Assembly (NCBI GenBank): GCA_023411215.1
Contig: JAEYOY010000079.1
Coordinates: 1 to 64,000, forward strand
Source: Bacillota bacterium
Lineage (GTDB): Bacteria > Bacillota > Clostridia > Lachnospirales > Lachnospiraceae
DNA: 64,000 nucleotides
Reading direction: 5' to 3'
Shown here: positions 1 through 8,546 of the stretch, piece by piece
How the letters are laid out: each line of letters starts with the position of its first letter
Position numbering within the stretch: the first letter of the stretch is position 1
Notes under the pieces: generated by a model
Seen by the model: the letters and a program-made list of their open reading frames with translations, nothing else
Databases searched by the model: none
What the model was told of the DNA's origin: nothing
Made by a program: the position numbers and the translations under genes

Positions 1-410
1 TTGACCATAAGGCGGAGCATTGGAATGGAATTAATGTCGATGAAATATATCATAGATATTTTGAAACATCTATTTCACTTGCTCAAAGTGGCATATATGA
101 CGGTATAGCTCATCCCGATGCGATTAAACTTTTTGGACATAAGCCATCATATCCTCTAACGGAATATTATGCTGGTTTAGCAAAGGAGCTTTCTAAAAAT
201 AATATGTACGCAGAACAAAATAGTGGAGTATTTCGACGTTGTCCTAATACAGCCTCACTAGGTATGGATGAAGAGATGCTAAAAATAATGAGAAAAAATA
301 ATGTGAAAATCATTACAGTATCGGATGCTCATTGCCCTGAAGATGTTGGTGATAGAATACTAGAACTTAACCATTGTTTAAGAAGTAATTTAGGAAGACT
401 TCAGATTTGA
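1..410 (+). CDS. PHP-domain phosphatase (HisK-like), 3' end
   Basis: The reading frame enters at the left edge (first full codon at base 3) and stops with TGA at 408-410, giving about 135 C-terminal residues; the start lies outside the window. Visible PHP-fold motifs are GIAHPD near the start, AEQNSG in the middle and the late metal-ligand motif SDAH. Together they match the C-terminal half of histidinol-phosphatase-type PHP metal-dependent phosphoesterases. Whether the substrate is histidinol phosphate cannot be told from this fragment, and no his genes are adjacent. Other PHP proteins (DNA polymerase-linked or tyrosine phosphatases) are less likely on the motif spacing. Confidence 0.75.
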   Translation, partial: DHKAEHWNGINVDEIYHRYFETSISLAQSGIYDGIAHPDAIKLFGHKPSYPLTEYYAGLAKELSKNNMYAEQNSGVFRRCPNTASLGMDEEMLKIMRKNNVKIITVSDAHCPEDVGDRILELNHCLRSNLGRLQI

Positions 411-443
411 ACTGTGGTCAAGATCTGGTTGTCGGCTCTTTAT

Positions 444-489
444 GAAGAGTCTCTAAACCTTGATAATACAGGGATTTAGAGATCTTCAT
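444..489. terminator. Hairpin between convergent genes
   Basis: GAAGAGTCTCTAAA (445-458) pairs with TTTAGAGATCTTC (476-488) around a short loop. It lies between the stop of the PHP gene and the stop of the acetyltransferase on the other strand, so it probably ends transcription from both sides. The U-tract is poor on either strand, so termination is inferred. Confidence 0.5.
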
Positions 490-523
490 ATGAAATTACG
501 AATAGCAGGCAAAACAGCAATTT

Positions 524-1015
524 CTAAATTTTTAGACTTAAAATTTCAGCTGGTAATCCATCCATTTCACATACTATTTCTGATACAAATCCATTATTAA
601 TTAAGATTTTTCTTGAAGCAATATTGTTAGGATCTATAATTGCAGTAATTCTATTTAATTGCTTTTCTTGTTTTGCTTTTAAAATTAATAATTCAGCAAC
701 TTCACTACCAAGTCCCTGACCCCAGTAACTGGGCAATAGCATATATCCTAGTTCTGCTTCAGTGGAGTTCTTTTCCTTTACTTTTAACTTAGCGGACCCA
801 ATAAATTTTTTAGTTGAGGCTTCCATTACTTTGAAATTTCCGAAACATTTGTGTAATTCATTGTTGCATAAAAGCGAATTAAACCCTTCCCTTGCCTCAT
901 CTAGAGGAATAGCTCTTTCAGTGATCATAGCCATTACTTTTTCATTACCGACTAGTTCGTAATAATTGTCAAAATCCTTAGGCACAAATTTTTCTAGATA
1001 TATTCGTCTCTCCAT
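524..1015 (-). CDS. GNAT acetyltransferase (RimJ/RimL type)
   Basis: A 163-residue protein starting MERRIYLEKF. The frame opens further upstream, but the AGAGGTG ribosome site at about 1030-1025 is best spaced for the ATG at 1015. It has the single-domain GNAT layout: an N-terminal strand, the long helix-loop, and the acetyl-CoA binding stretch LGYMLLPSYWGQGLGSEVAELL at about residues 88-109, followed by ITAIIDPNNIASRKILINNGF, the usual C-terminal signature of the RimJ/RimL subfamily. It should transfer an acetyl group from acetyl-CoA to a protein N-terminus or small amine; the acceptor is unknown. It stands alone, convergent with the PHP gene. Confidence 0.85.
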   Translation of the reverse strand: MERRIYLEKFVPKDFDNYYELVGNEKVMAMITERAIPLDEAREGFNSLLCNNELHKCFGNFKVMEASTKKFIGSAKLKVKEKNSTEAELGYMLLPSYWGQGLGSEVAELLILKAKQEKQLNRITAIIDPNNIASRKILINNGFVSEIVCEMDGLPAEILSLKI

Positions 1016-1434
1016 CAATTCCATCACCTCTAAAATTTTAGTAAACTCATTAATTACAAGCTACACTAATTCCTTACAGAGTAGAGAAAAAGACAGCATT
1101 TGAATATCCTACACCTATAGGTAGAGAATTAAGTGATCTTTTTTTCATAAGATATTCCCCATTCTTAGAACATTTTAGTATTTCATAGCTAATATAGCAT
1201 GTCAAATAATTGCTGTCAATTGAAAGGGATAGGTCACATATCAGGCTTCAGTTTTAAGCTGTGGTAAGCCACTTGTGGTGCTCTTAATATTATTGTAAAT
1301 GTACTGGCATTCATCTTATTATGAAGTCATAAATACGATTTATCGACCTCGACAAATCGCCTGTAACATGGTAAAGTTAATATAATATATGCCTTAAAAA
1401 GATAAATAAAACAAAGAGAAAGTGAACCAATCCC
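1016..1434. other. Intergenic region with divergent promoters
   Basis: About 400 bases without a gene. It separates the acetyltransferase (minus strand) from the acyltransferase-like gene (plus strand). A TATAAT box at 1381-1386 is a likely -10 element for the plus-strand gene. A near-perfect dyad lies at 1336-1359 just upstream. I see no open frame of convincing length. Confidence 0.5.
1336..1359. promoter_or_regulatory. Dyad operator candidate
   Basis: A 24-base near-palindrome with half sites CGATTTATCGA and TCGACAAATCG centred on CC. It ends about 21 bases before the TATAAT at 1381, so it would cover the -35 region of the promoter for the gene at 1435. This suggests a repressor or activator site; the protein that binds it is unknown. 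Confidence 0.45.
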
Positions 1435-2322
1435 ATGCTGAATTATATCGCGACATTTTGCAATGAAATTCGTTTTCCGGAAGAAGCAATACAAGATTTG
1501 CTACAAAGCTATAAGGAATTAAGTGCCAAGGAAATATGTATAGAAAGATTTGATGAGTTAGTAGAATACTTTAATAAGTATAATAGTAAAGATGAGTATA
1601 AAGCCATTTTTTCTAAATTAGATGATATTGCCGAGCTCGCAGGTGTACATAACTATTCCGTTCATATGCTGTATTTAATCGCTTTATCCATTCATACGAG
1701 AGAACTATATGAAGAGAAGAATATTTCATATGATATTTTTCTAGATTCCATGTCAGATTTAAGAGCTAAGCTGATGGAATGTAAGGAACTATATGGAGTA
1801 TGGGGAACAAGTGTTGGTTGGTGGGAGATTGATTTATTTAATCTTAATTTAATTGCATTAGGACGCCTGCAATACGAACTAATCCCATTTCAAGGAGAAT
1901 ATACCCGCGGTGTACATCGTCTACAACCGGGTGATATCGTGTTAAATATTCATATCCCTTCACATGGACCATTATTATATGATGATTGTAAAGCATCCTT
2001 TAAAAAAGCAGCGCTTCATTTTAAGGATTGTTTTAAAGAACGACCAGTGGCGTTTGTATGTAATTCATGGCTTCTCTATCCAGAACATAGAGAGTTCTTA
2101 CCGCCTAATTCCAATATACTAAAATTTATGTCTTTCTTTGACATTATATCATCTAAGATAAGTGAGAAAAAGGCAGATTTATGGAGAGTCTTCTACAAGG
2201 AATGGGAGAATGATCCAATCGATTTGCCAAGGAACACTTCAATACAGAGGGCTTATGCGGATTGGCTTATGAAAGGGAATAAGATTGGAACAGGATATGG
2301 AGTATTCTTTTATGAATTCTAA
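1435..2322 (+). CDS. Acyltransferase-like protein (DUF5596-type)
   Basis: A 295-residue soluble protein without signal peptide or membrane segments. The N-terminal half is helical and rich in charged residues; the C-terminal half carries RLQPGDIVLNIHIPSHGPL (about residues 160-178) and FVCNSWLLYPEHREFLPPNSNI (about 202-223). These stretches are typical of proteins annotated as DUF5596 or acyltransferase domain with a GNAT-like C-terminal part, common in Lachnospiraceae. No substrate is known to me for the family. The ribosome site before 1435 is weak (AGAGAAAGTG). A single-gene unit followed by a hairpin at 2343-2380. Confidence 0.6.
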   Translation: MLNYIATFCNEIRFPEEAIQDLLQSYKELSAKEICIERFDELVEYFNKYNSKDEYKAIFSKLDDIAELAGVHNYSVHMLYLIALSIHTRELYEEKNISYDIFLDSMSDLRAKLMECKELYGVWGTSVGWWEIDLFNLNLIALGRLQYELIPFQGEYTRGVHRLQPGDIVLNIHIPSHGPLLYDDCKASFKKAALHFKDCFKERPVAFVCNSWLLYPEHREFLPPNSNILKFMSFFDIISSKISEKKADLWRVFYKEWENDPIDLPRNTSIQRAYADWLMKGNKIGTGYGVFFYEF

Positions 2323-2342
2323 ATAACAATGAATAATATACA

Positions 2343-2380
2343 TGGAAGGTAGTCTGCAAAATAAAGCAAACTACCTTCCA
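2343..2380 (+). terminator. Hairpin downstream of acyltransferase-like gene
   Basis: TGGAAGGTAGT (2343-2353) pairs with ACTACCTTCCA (2370-2380), with an inner TGC/GCA pair. It begins about 20 bases after the stop codon. The following bases are not T-rich, so it may be a weak or stabilising hairpin. Confidence 0.5.
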
Positions 2381-2520
2381 GTCACGTTAAGGCCAATCTT
2401 TACATACAAAGAAAAGCATTCATAAAAGGCAGACAACCGTCGTCAGCCGGTCACACAGAACGGAAGTTCTGATCAAGCAGAATATACATACAGTAATAGT
2501 CACACTTATAGATGGAGCTT

Positions 2521-2542
2521 GCTTTTTGACACCCTAATCAAT
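2521..2542 (-). repeat. Orphan end of palindromic repeat family
   Basis: The bases GCTTTTTGACACC followed by CTAATCAAT match the terminal inverted repeat and adjoining bases of the 260-bp elements found near 19.0 kb and 46.0 kb. It is 18 of 19 identical with the orphan end at 11646-11664. The rest of the element is not recognisable upstream. It abuts the stop codon of the oxidoreductase gene that begins at 2538. Confidence 0.45.
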
Positions 2543-3422
2543 ATTTATCGAAAAATACTTCACTACCTGTGTCAAGGGATTCTAAAATAGCGTTAAGAAG
2601 AATACTAGGAGCAACTAATTTATCAAGTGAAATTGGTCTTTCGCCTGTCTTAAGCATCTCTGCAAATTTCGCAAAGCCAAGCTTGTATGTAGCAGCATCA
2701 ATATTGATCTTGCCTGCATGGCTTTTTTTATCCCCGTGAATGATACAGATACTATCTGCTATGGTGGTATTAAAGTTAAGAACAACACTCATTTTTGGGT
2801 AGTTAGCCACACATATTATTTCAGAATTATGCACAGTAGTTGTGATAGACCTTATATCGTATCCGAATATAGTAAAAATCATTTCGGCCATATGAGGACC
2901 ATAGAAGTGAATTCCATTATAAGGGCTGTTGATATCTCCTGGGAAATTCATGTATCCGGAGATTACATTACCCAAGGTTCCATTACCAGCAATTTCAGCC
3001 AGCTTCAGAACATCATGACTATATTTACAGGTGGACCCACCTGTTATTAGGCTGCTATGTTTGTCAGCTTCCTTAAGAAGCATTTCTGAATCCTGTATAT
3101 TCACGGTAAAGGGTTTGTCTATCCATACCGGGATATTTGCTTTTATAAATGGTAATGCATAGGAGGCATGTAAGTTACCGTCACGGAACAGAATCATAGC
3201 AGCATCCACGTTATCTAATAGTTCCTCCGGATTAGCTGCTATTGTATTAATATGGCCTTCATTAGCCACATTTCTAGTCTGTGTTTCATCATGTCCATAT
3301 ATCGTTGTAATTCTAATATTAGGAAAAGCATATTCTCCTGTAGTTTCATCCGGTATATTGCATAATTTTGTAAATGCTAATGCGTGGCTGCTATCTGAAC
3401 CAAGTATACCAATTCTAATCAT
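2538..3422 (-). CDS. Gfo/Idh/MocA family oxidoreductase
   Basis: A 294-residue protein with an N-terminal Rossmann strand (MIRIGILGSDSSHAL), the family's Lys-Pro motif as IDKPFTV at about residues 100-106, and a C-terminal alpha/beta domain containing IHFYGPHMAEMIF. These enzymes use NAD(P) to oxidise or reduce sugars, inositols or their derivatives. At 294 residues it is shorter than the usual 330-400. The substrate is unknown. It is divergent from the sugar ABC importer starting at 3688, so the two probably share control, and its product is likely linked to what that importer brings in. The start is supported by a GGGGAAGGA ribosome site. Confidence 0.8.
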   Translation of the reverse strand: MIRIGILGSDSSHALAFTKLCNIPDETTGEYAFPNIRITTIYGHDETQTRNVANEGHINTIAANPEELLDNVDAAMILFRDGNLHASYALPFIKANIPVWIDKPFTVNIQDSEMLLKEADKHSSLITGGSTCKYSHDVLKLAEIAGNGTLGNVISGYMNFPGDINSPYNGIHFYGPHMAEMIFTIFGYDIRSITTTVHNSEIICVANYPKMSVVLNFNTTIADSICIIHGDKKSHAGKINIDAATYKLGFAKFAEMLKTGERPISLDKLVAPSILLNAILESLDTGSEVFFDKY

Positions 3423-3511
3423 GATATCCCGTCCTTCCCCTTGAGGTAAGATTTTTAAGTTATGGTAGCACCATACGAGACCGATGTCAACAGCAACAAT
3501 TTATTAGTCAC

Positions 3512-3546
3512 TTTATCATTTTCTACACATTTATCATTTTCTACAC
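3512..3546. repeat. Tandem 17-bp repeat in divergent promoter region
   Basis: TTTATCATTTTCTACAC occurs at 3512-3528 and again at 3530-3546, an 18-base period. It lies between the divergent oxidoreductase and solute-binding protein genes. Two direct repeats spaced by about 1.7 helical turns are a common arrangement for AraC-type activator sites, and an AraC-type sensor-regulator is encoded at 8547, but binding is inferred only. Confidence 0.45.
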
Positions 3547-3687
3547 GGGCTAAAACCCCATAGATGTAAGGGTTTTTAAGAATTTTAAATTTATTAACGT
3601 TTTATAGTGAAGAGCAAGAAATTGCTTTATATACTTTGGTAATTAGCCATGATAGTATTTGCTTATCAAAAAAAGGAGGTATTTTTT

Positions 3688-5313
3688 ATGAAGAAAAGAT
3701 TTATTTCTAGTGTCTTAGTGATTGCTATGGTAGCTGGATTATTAGCAGGCTGTGGCAATAGCAAATCATCAGAAACAAGTAAGACCAATCCCACAGAAGC
3801 TCCTAAAACAGATGTGGTAAATGACACAACAGAAGTAGAAGACAACCAATATGGGGATGCTGGCGGATTAAAACTACCATTAGTGGATAAGCCAACAAAA
3901 GTAACATGGATGCTTCAAAGTACTGTACAAGGACTTAATGACAAGGACGTTATTAAAGAAATAGAAAGAAGAACGGGTGTAACACTTGACATTCAAAGTT
4001 ATCCTGCTGCCAGTTATGCGGACAAGCTAAATATCACCTTAGCTTCTGGAAGTCTTCCTGACATTATTACTGGAAGTACATTTTCTGAAGTGAATAAGTT
4101 GGGTGGGCAAGGCGCATTTGTAGCAATTAACGATTATATTGATGAACTACCTAATTTTAAAAGCTTATACGTAGATAATGCAGAGAATAATTGGGTTATG
4201 AAATCCTATTCTGATGACAAAAACAATATCTATACCTGGCCTGTATATGGTTTAAGTAGAGATGTAAACCATGGCTTCATGTATCGTAAGGATATTTTTG
4301 ATAAGAATGGAATTAAGGAATGGACCAATACTGATGAATTTTATCAGGCAATGAAACAATTGAAGGAGATATATCCTGACTCAACACCAATTGTTTCAAA
4401 AACTCAAGATGGTATTTTTAAAGATTGGGGATATGGCTGGGGTATCAGTGGAGAGAGTTTTCCGATGATCTATGATGAAGCATCTGCAACCTGGAAACTA
4501 GCTACAATTCAACCTCAATTTAAAGAAATGATCGATTTTATGAAAAAACTTTACGATGAGGGATTATTAGATCCTGAATTTGTTACAGATACAGCGGCTT
4601 CCTGGACTGCTAAGATGACTTCTGAAAATGGTGCATTTGTAACATTTGACTGGATTGGAAGACTTGATATGTTCTATGAACAAGTGAAAGAAGCTATTCC
4701 TGACTATAACTTAAGATATGCAAATCCAGTTGGACCAACTGGACATATTCGTAGCTTATCTAAGGTGTTAAACTTTGGTACGGCTGTTGCAAAAGGAAAG
4801 AACGAAGAGGTTGCTCTTAAGTTACTCGATTACTTAACAAGTCCTTCTGGTAGTGAGCTGATCACATTAGGCATTGAAGGACAGCATTATACATTAGATG
4901 CAAACGGTAAAGTGACATATCCTAATATTACAGATGTTGAAAAAGTTGAAATCACTACATTGGAAGAAAGATATGGTGCTTGGGTTGAAGGTATGTATGT
5001 AAAGGTTGATCCTAGAAGTACATATTTTAACTACACTGAAAAAGAGCAAGAAGCACAGGATAAGATTAATAAAGATATGATGTATGAAGCAATTGATCCT
5101 CAGTTAAAGTTTACTGATGATGAAACATCTGAAATGGTTGAACTTACAACAATGTTACAAAAAACTGGTGTTGAATTCGCTGTGCAATATGTTCTTGATA
5201 AGAATTTTGGGGATGCCCAATGGAATGAATGGTTGAATACAGCACAGAAATTAAACGCATCAAAGCTTGAAGAAATCTATAATGCTGCACAAGCAAGATT
5301 TAATGCAAATTAA
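3688..5313 (+). CDS. Sugar ABC transporter lipoprotein, LplA/YtcQ type
   Basis: A 541-residue extracellular solute-binding protein. The ATG at 3688 follows an AAAGGAGG site at 3673-3679, so the longer frame opening at 3649 is rejected. The signal peptide MKKRFISSVLVIAMVAGL leads to lipobox LLAGC with the lipid-bearing Cys at about 22, then a Ser/Thr/Glu-rich linker. The mature part has the group-1 sugar-binding layout of the large (about 500+ residue) LplA/YtcQ proteins. It should be anchored outside the membrane and deliver an oligosaccharide or sugar acid to the two permeases downstream. No ATPase gene is present; these systems usually share an MsmX-type ATPase encoded elsewhere. Confidence 0.88.
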   Translation: MKKRFISSVLVIAMVAGLLAGCGNSKSSETSKTNPTEAPKTDVVNDTTEVEDNQYGDAGGLKLPLVDKPTKVTWMLQSTVQGLNDKDVIKEIERRTGVTLDIQSYPAASYADKLNITLASGSLPDIITGSTFSEVNKLGGQGAFVAINDYIDELPNFKSLYVDNAENNWVMKSYSDDKNNIYTWPVYGLSRDVNHGFMYRKDIFDKNGIKEWTNTDEFYQAMKQLKEIYPDSTPIVSKTQDGIFKDWGYGWGISGESFPMIYDEASATWKLATIQPQFKEMIDFMKKLYDEGLLDPEFVTDTAASWTAKMTSENGAFVTFDWIGRLDMFYEQVKEAIPDYNLRYANPVGPTGHIRSLSKVLNFGTAVAKGKNEEVALKLLDYLTSPSGSELITLGIEGQHYTLDANGKVTYPNITDVEKVEITTLEERYGAWVEGMYVKVDPRSTYFNYTEKEQEAQDKINKDMMYEAIDPQLKFTDDETSEMVELTTMLQKTGVEFAVQYVLDKNFGDAQWNEWLNTAQKLNASKLEEIYNAAQARFNAN

Positions 5314-5315
5314 TG

Positions 5316-5435
5316 AAGGCCAGCCTTGCAGGGTTTCATTGACCAAGTATTCAAAAATATCAGCTTCGCAGATATTTTATGAATAAAGTATTAAGGAAAG
5401 CTAGCCCTGCAAGCTTTTATTAATCATGTATTAAG
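5316..5435 (+). repeat. Three degenerate hairpin repeats after binding-protein gene
   Basis: Three similar units of about 40 bases follow each other, each with a small stem round an AGCCTTGCAG / AGCTTCGCAG / AGCCCTGCAA core and each ending in AAGTATT or ATGTATT (units near 5316-5352, 5353-5393, 5394-5435). They sit between the solute-binding protein and permease genes. They may stabilise the abundant binding-protein mRNA segment. Confidence 0.4.
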
Positions 5436-5449
5436 AGCAATTAGTCATG

Positions 5450-5518
5450 GAATTGAGAGAAAAGTACTTATACTTAAAAGTTCTTGTACTTGAAAGTATT
5501 ATACTTTTCTCTTAGTTC
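5450..5518 (+). terminator. Intercistronic hairpin in ABC operon
   Basis: GAATTGAGAGAAAAGTA (5450-5466) pairs with TACTTTTCTCTTAGTTC (5502-5518). It lies between the binding protein and its first permease, the place where partial terminators or processing hairpins often lower permease expression relative to the binding protein. Confidence 0.55.
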
Positions 5519-5597
5519 TATAAAGGACAGATAATGGAGAATGACTTCTTTCAGGTATTTTTTTAGATGGTGCAGAGTACCGTCATGGAGGTAAAAT

Positions 5598-6557
5598 ATG
5601 GGCAATGTTTCTTCGGAAGCTATATCGAAACAGAAAAAAAATAGTTCAAAAATAAATAAAACCTTTCAACATATTAAAAGAGATAGACAACTTTTAATTA
5701 TATTTTTACCCTGTGCATTATTTTATGCAATATTTCGTTATGGTCCAATGTTTGGATTAGTGATGTCTTTTCAAGATTACGGGATTTTTCTTGGTTATTT
5801 TAAAAGTCCCTTTGTCGGTTTAAAGCACTTTATAAAATTCTTTAATGGCCCTGACTTTTTATTGTTGTTTAAAAACACATTTTTATTAGGATTATATACT
5901 TTACTTTGGACATTTCCATTTCCAATCCTGTTTTCTATTTTCTTAAATGAGATTCGAAATGCTAAATTCAAAAAATCGATACAAACATTAAGCTTTTTGC
6001 CATCTTTTCTATCCGTTGTTATCGTAAGTAGTATGGTAATTGACTTTTTATCTCCAAGTCGAGGGATCATAAATACATTTATACAGGCACTTGGATTTGA
6101 AGCAAAGTATTTTATCGTTGATCCAAAATGGTTTAGAACCATATTTATTGCTTCCGAGATTTGGAGTACTATGGGCTATAGTGCAATCATTTATCTGGCA
6201 GCGATCGCTGGAGTAGATCCGGCATTATATGAAGCAGCTAAGGTGGATGGATGTGGTAGACTTAGAGCCATCTGGTATATCACTCTTCCAAGTATACTAC
6301 CGACAATAGCGACCATGTTTATCATAAAATCAGGAAGTATGTTCAGTATTGGATATGAGAAGGTTTTATTACTTTATACTCCGACTACATATAAAGTGGC
6401 GGATGTTTTTTCAACCTATGTATATAGAAAAGGATTGTTAGAATCGAATTATAGTTATGCTGCAGCAGTAGGACTATTTGAATCATTCGTTGCATTAACC
6501 TTACTTTTAATTTCAAACAAAATGAGCAAAAAACTTACGGATCAAAGCTTATGGTAG
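5598..6557 (+). CDS. Sugar ABC permease, LplB type
   Basis: A 319-residue inner-membrane permease with about six hydrophobic segments, the first near residues 31-50. The cytoplasmic EAA loop that contacts the ATPase is at about residues 211-230 (YEAAKVDGCGRLRAIWYITLPS). The N-terminal basic stretch and the sequence FRYGPMFGLVMSFQDY are typical of LplB/YtcP-partner permeases. It forms the heterodimeric channel with the permease starting 16 bases downstream and takes substrate from the lipoprotein encoded at 3688. Start supported by GGAGG at 5587-5591. Confidence 0.9.
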   Translation: MGNVSSEAISKQKKNSSKINKTFQHIKRDRQLLIIFLPCALFYAIFRYGPMFGLVMSFQDYGIFLGYFKSPFVGLKHFIKFFNGPDFLLLFKNTFLLGLYTLLWTFPFPILFSIFLNEIRNAKFKKSIQTLSFLPSFLSVVIVSSMVIDFLSPSRGIINTFIQALGFEAKYFIVDPKWFRTIFIASEIWSTMGYSAIIYLAAIAGVDPALYEAAKVDGCGRLRAIWYITLPSILPTIATMFIIKSGSMFSIGYEKVLLLYTPTTYKVADVFSTYVYRKGLLESNYSYAAAVGLFESFVALTLLLISNKMSKKLTDQSLW

Positions 6558-6572
6558 TAGGAGGGTTTATAC

Positions 6573-7430
6573 ATGAAAAAGAAAATATCTTTGTTTGATA
6601 TTATTAATGGTTTTGTAATGCTAATTGTAGGGGTCATAATACTTTATCCAATCATTTATGTGGTTTCGGTATCTTTTAGTGATACCATCTATATTGTACA
6701 AAATAAAATCACTTTTTACCCAAAGGGTTTTAATTTAGATGCATATAAAATGATTTTAGAGGATAGTAGGATACCAAGATCATATCTTAATACAGTATTA
6801 TACACAGCGGTGGGAACCTTTATCAACTTACTGATGACAGCAATGGGTGCTTATCCGCTGGCAAAAAAGAATTTTTTCGGAAGAAAGTTTTTTATTACAG
6901 CAATTTCTATTACTATGTTTTTTAGTGGTGGTATGATTCCATCCTTCATTATTGTACAGAAGCTTGGTTTAATCAATAGTATGTGGGCTTTAATTATCCC
7001 AAATGCTATATGGACAACGCAGCTGTTAATATTAAAAAGCTTTTATGAATCAATCTCCCCAAGCTTGTATGAAGCAGCGATTGTAGATGGAGCATCGGAA
7101 TACAGAATATTATTTCAGATCATTATTCCGTTATCAAAACCGGCACTTGCATCTCTCGCCTTGTTCTACTTTATGGGTCATTGGAATAGCTACTTTTTAC
7201 CTTTAATATACTTAAATGACCTAGATAAGCTGCCACTTCAGGTTATATTAAGAGATATGCTTATTGATAATACGGCAAGCAATCCTAATCTGATGACAGC
7301 GGCAAAATTGACACCAGAGGCATTGAAGAATGCTACTATATTTATTTCTATGGTTCCGGTATTGTTGATATATCCTTTTGTTCAAAAGTACTTTGCAAAG
7401 GGAATTATGTTAGGTTCGGTGAAAGGTTAA
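6573..7430 (+). CDS. Sugar ABC permease, LplC/YtcP type
   Basis: A 285-residue permease with six predicted membrane segments, the first at about residues 13-33. The EAA loop is at about residues 167-186 (YEAAIVDGASEYRILFQIII). The C-terminus MLGSVKG is characteristic of the LplC/YtcP half-permeases. It is separated by 15 bases from the preceding permease gene, with an AGGAGGG ribosome site, and pairs with it in the membrane. Substrate specificity cannot be read from the sequence. Confidence 0.9.
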   Translation: MKKKISLFDIINGFVMLIVGVIILYPIIYVVSVSFSDTIYIVQNKITFYPKGFNLDAYKMILEDSRIPRSYLNTVLYTAVGTFINLLMTAMGAYPLAKKNFFGRKFFITAISITMFFSGGMIPSFIIVQKLGLINSMWALIIPNAIWTTQLLILKSFYESISPSLYEAAIVDGASEYRILFQIIIPLSKPALASLALFYFMGHWNSYFLPLIYLNDLDKLPLQVILRDMLIDNTASNPNLMTAAKLTPEALKNATIFISMVPVLLIYPFVQKYFAKGIMLGSVKG

Positions 7431-7459
7431 TGTTCGCATTTCCATAGGAGGAAGGACAC

Positions 7460-8455
7460 ATGAATATTCTAGTTTCGATTCCGAAAGGAGTCATGAGAGA
7501 TACCTTTATTACAGAGAATGTTGTAAATCGCATCAACTCTATGGGGAAGGTAGTGTGGAATGATACAGAAGCAAATTGGTCTTCGGAGGAACTACAAGAT
7601 AAATTAAGAGATATTGATGTTTGTATCTGTGGTTGGGGAAGCTCCGTGTTCAACGATGTAGCGTTAAGATATGCCGACCGTTTAAAAATTATTGCGCATA
7701 CCGGTGGTTCCGCTTCCAATTTTATTACAAAAGAGATATTTGACAAAGGAATAAAGGTGGTTAGTGGAAATTGGTTCTTTGCCCAGTCACTTGCAGAAGG
7801 AACCTTAGCTTATATGTTAAGCTCATTGCGAGATATTCCCTATTATAATAATGAGGTGCATGAAGGTAGATGGCGTAATAACGAGTTTTATAATGAAGGC
7901 ATATTAGACCAAACAATTGGTTTAATTGGTTTTGGCATGACTGCTCAGATCTTGGTTTCTATGCTTAAACCATTTAATGTTAAGATTAAAGTTTATTCCG
8001 AGCATAAGACGGATGAAATTTATAAGGAATTTGGAGTAGCAAGGGCTTCGTTGGAAGAAATTATAACCACGTGTAAAATTATATCAATACATATGGCACA
8101 ACGAGAAGATACCTACCACATAATTAATCGAGAGCTTCTTCAGAAAATTCCGGATGGAAGTATTCTTATTAATACTTCTCGTGGAAGTCTTATTGATGAA
8201 GAGGCACTAGCGGATGAACTTTCAAGCGGTAGATTTAAAGCTGCTCTTGATGTATACGAAATCGAACCATTACCAAAAGAGAGTAGATTAAGAGGATTAC
8301 AAAATGTAATTCTAATTCCACATATGGGGGGACCAACCATTGATCGACGAAAAAGCTGCGCCAATGGTATTTTAGATGATATAGAGAGATTTTACAAAGG
8401 TGATAAGCTTGTATATGAACTAAATATGGAATATATATGCAGAATGACTAGATAA
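7460..8455 (+). CDS. D-isomer-specific 2-hydroxyacid dehydrogenase
   Basis: A 331-residue NAD(P)-dependent oxidoreductase. The nucleotide-binding motif is GLIGFGMTAQIL (about residues 154-165), and the catalytic Arg, Glu and His lie in INTSRGSLID, YEIEPLP and IPHMGG. The order and spacing match phosphoglycerate/glyoxylate/hydroxypyruvate reductases. It would interconvert a 2-keto acid and a D-2-hydroxy acid in the cytoplasm. It is the fourth gene of the ABC importer operon (start 29 bases after the permease stop, GGAGGAAGG site), hinting that the imported compound is, or is converted to, a sugar acid. The exact substrate is unknown. Confidence 0.85.
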   Translation: MNILVSIPKGVMRDTFITENVVNRINSMGKVVWNDTEANWSSEELQDKLRDIDVCICGWGSSVFNDVALRYADRLKIIAHTGGSASNFITKEIFDKGIKVVSGNWFFAQSLAEGTLAYMLSSLRDIPYYNNEVHEGRWRNNEFYNEGILDQTIGLIGFGMTAQILVSMLKPFNVKIKVYSEHKTDEIYKEFGVARASLEEIITTCKIISIHMAQREDTYHIINRELLQKIPDGSILINTSRGSLIDEEALADELSSGRFKAALDVYEIEPLPKESRLRGLQNVILIPHMGGPTIDRRKSCANGILDDIERFYKGDKLVYELNMEYICRMTR

Positions 8456-8477
8456 TAGATAAAAAATATAAATAAAT

Positions 8478-8506
8478 TTGACTATTATGAACATATCGGT
8501 TACAAT
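8478..8506 (+). promoter_or_regulatory. Sigma-A-type promoter for AraC-type sensor gene
   Basis: TTGACT at 8478-8483 and TACAAT at 8501-8506 are separated by 17 bases, a near-consensus promoter placed 40 bases before the start codon at 8547. It gives the regulator its own transcription unit. Confidence 0.65.
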
Positions 8507-8546
8507 ATTGATTGTGGATTAATACTAAAACCAGGTAGGTTGTAAT

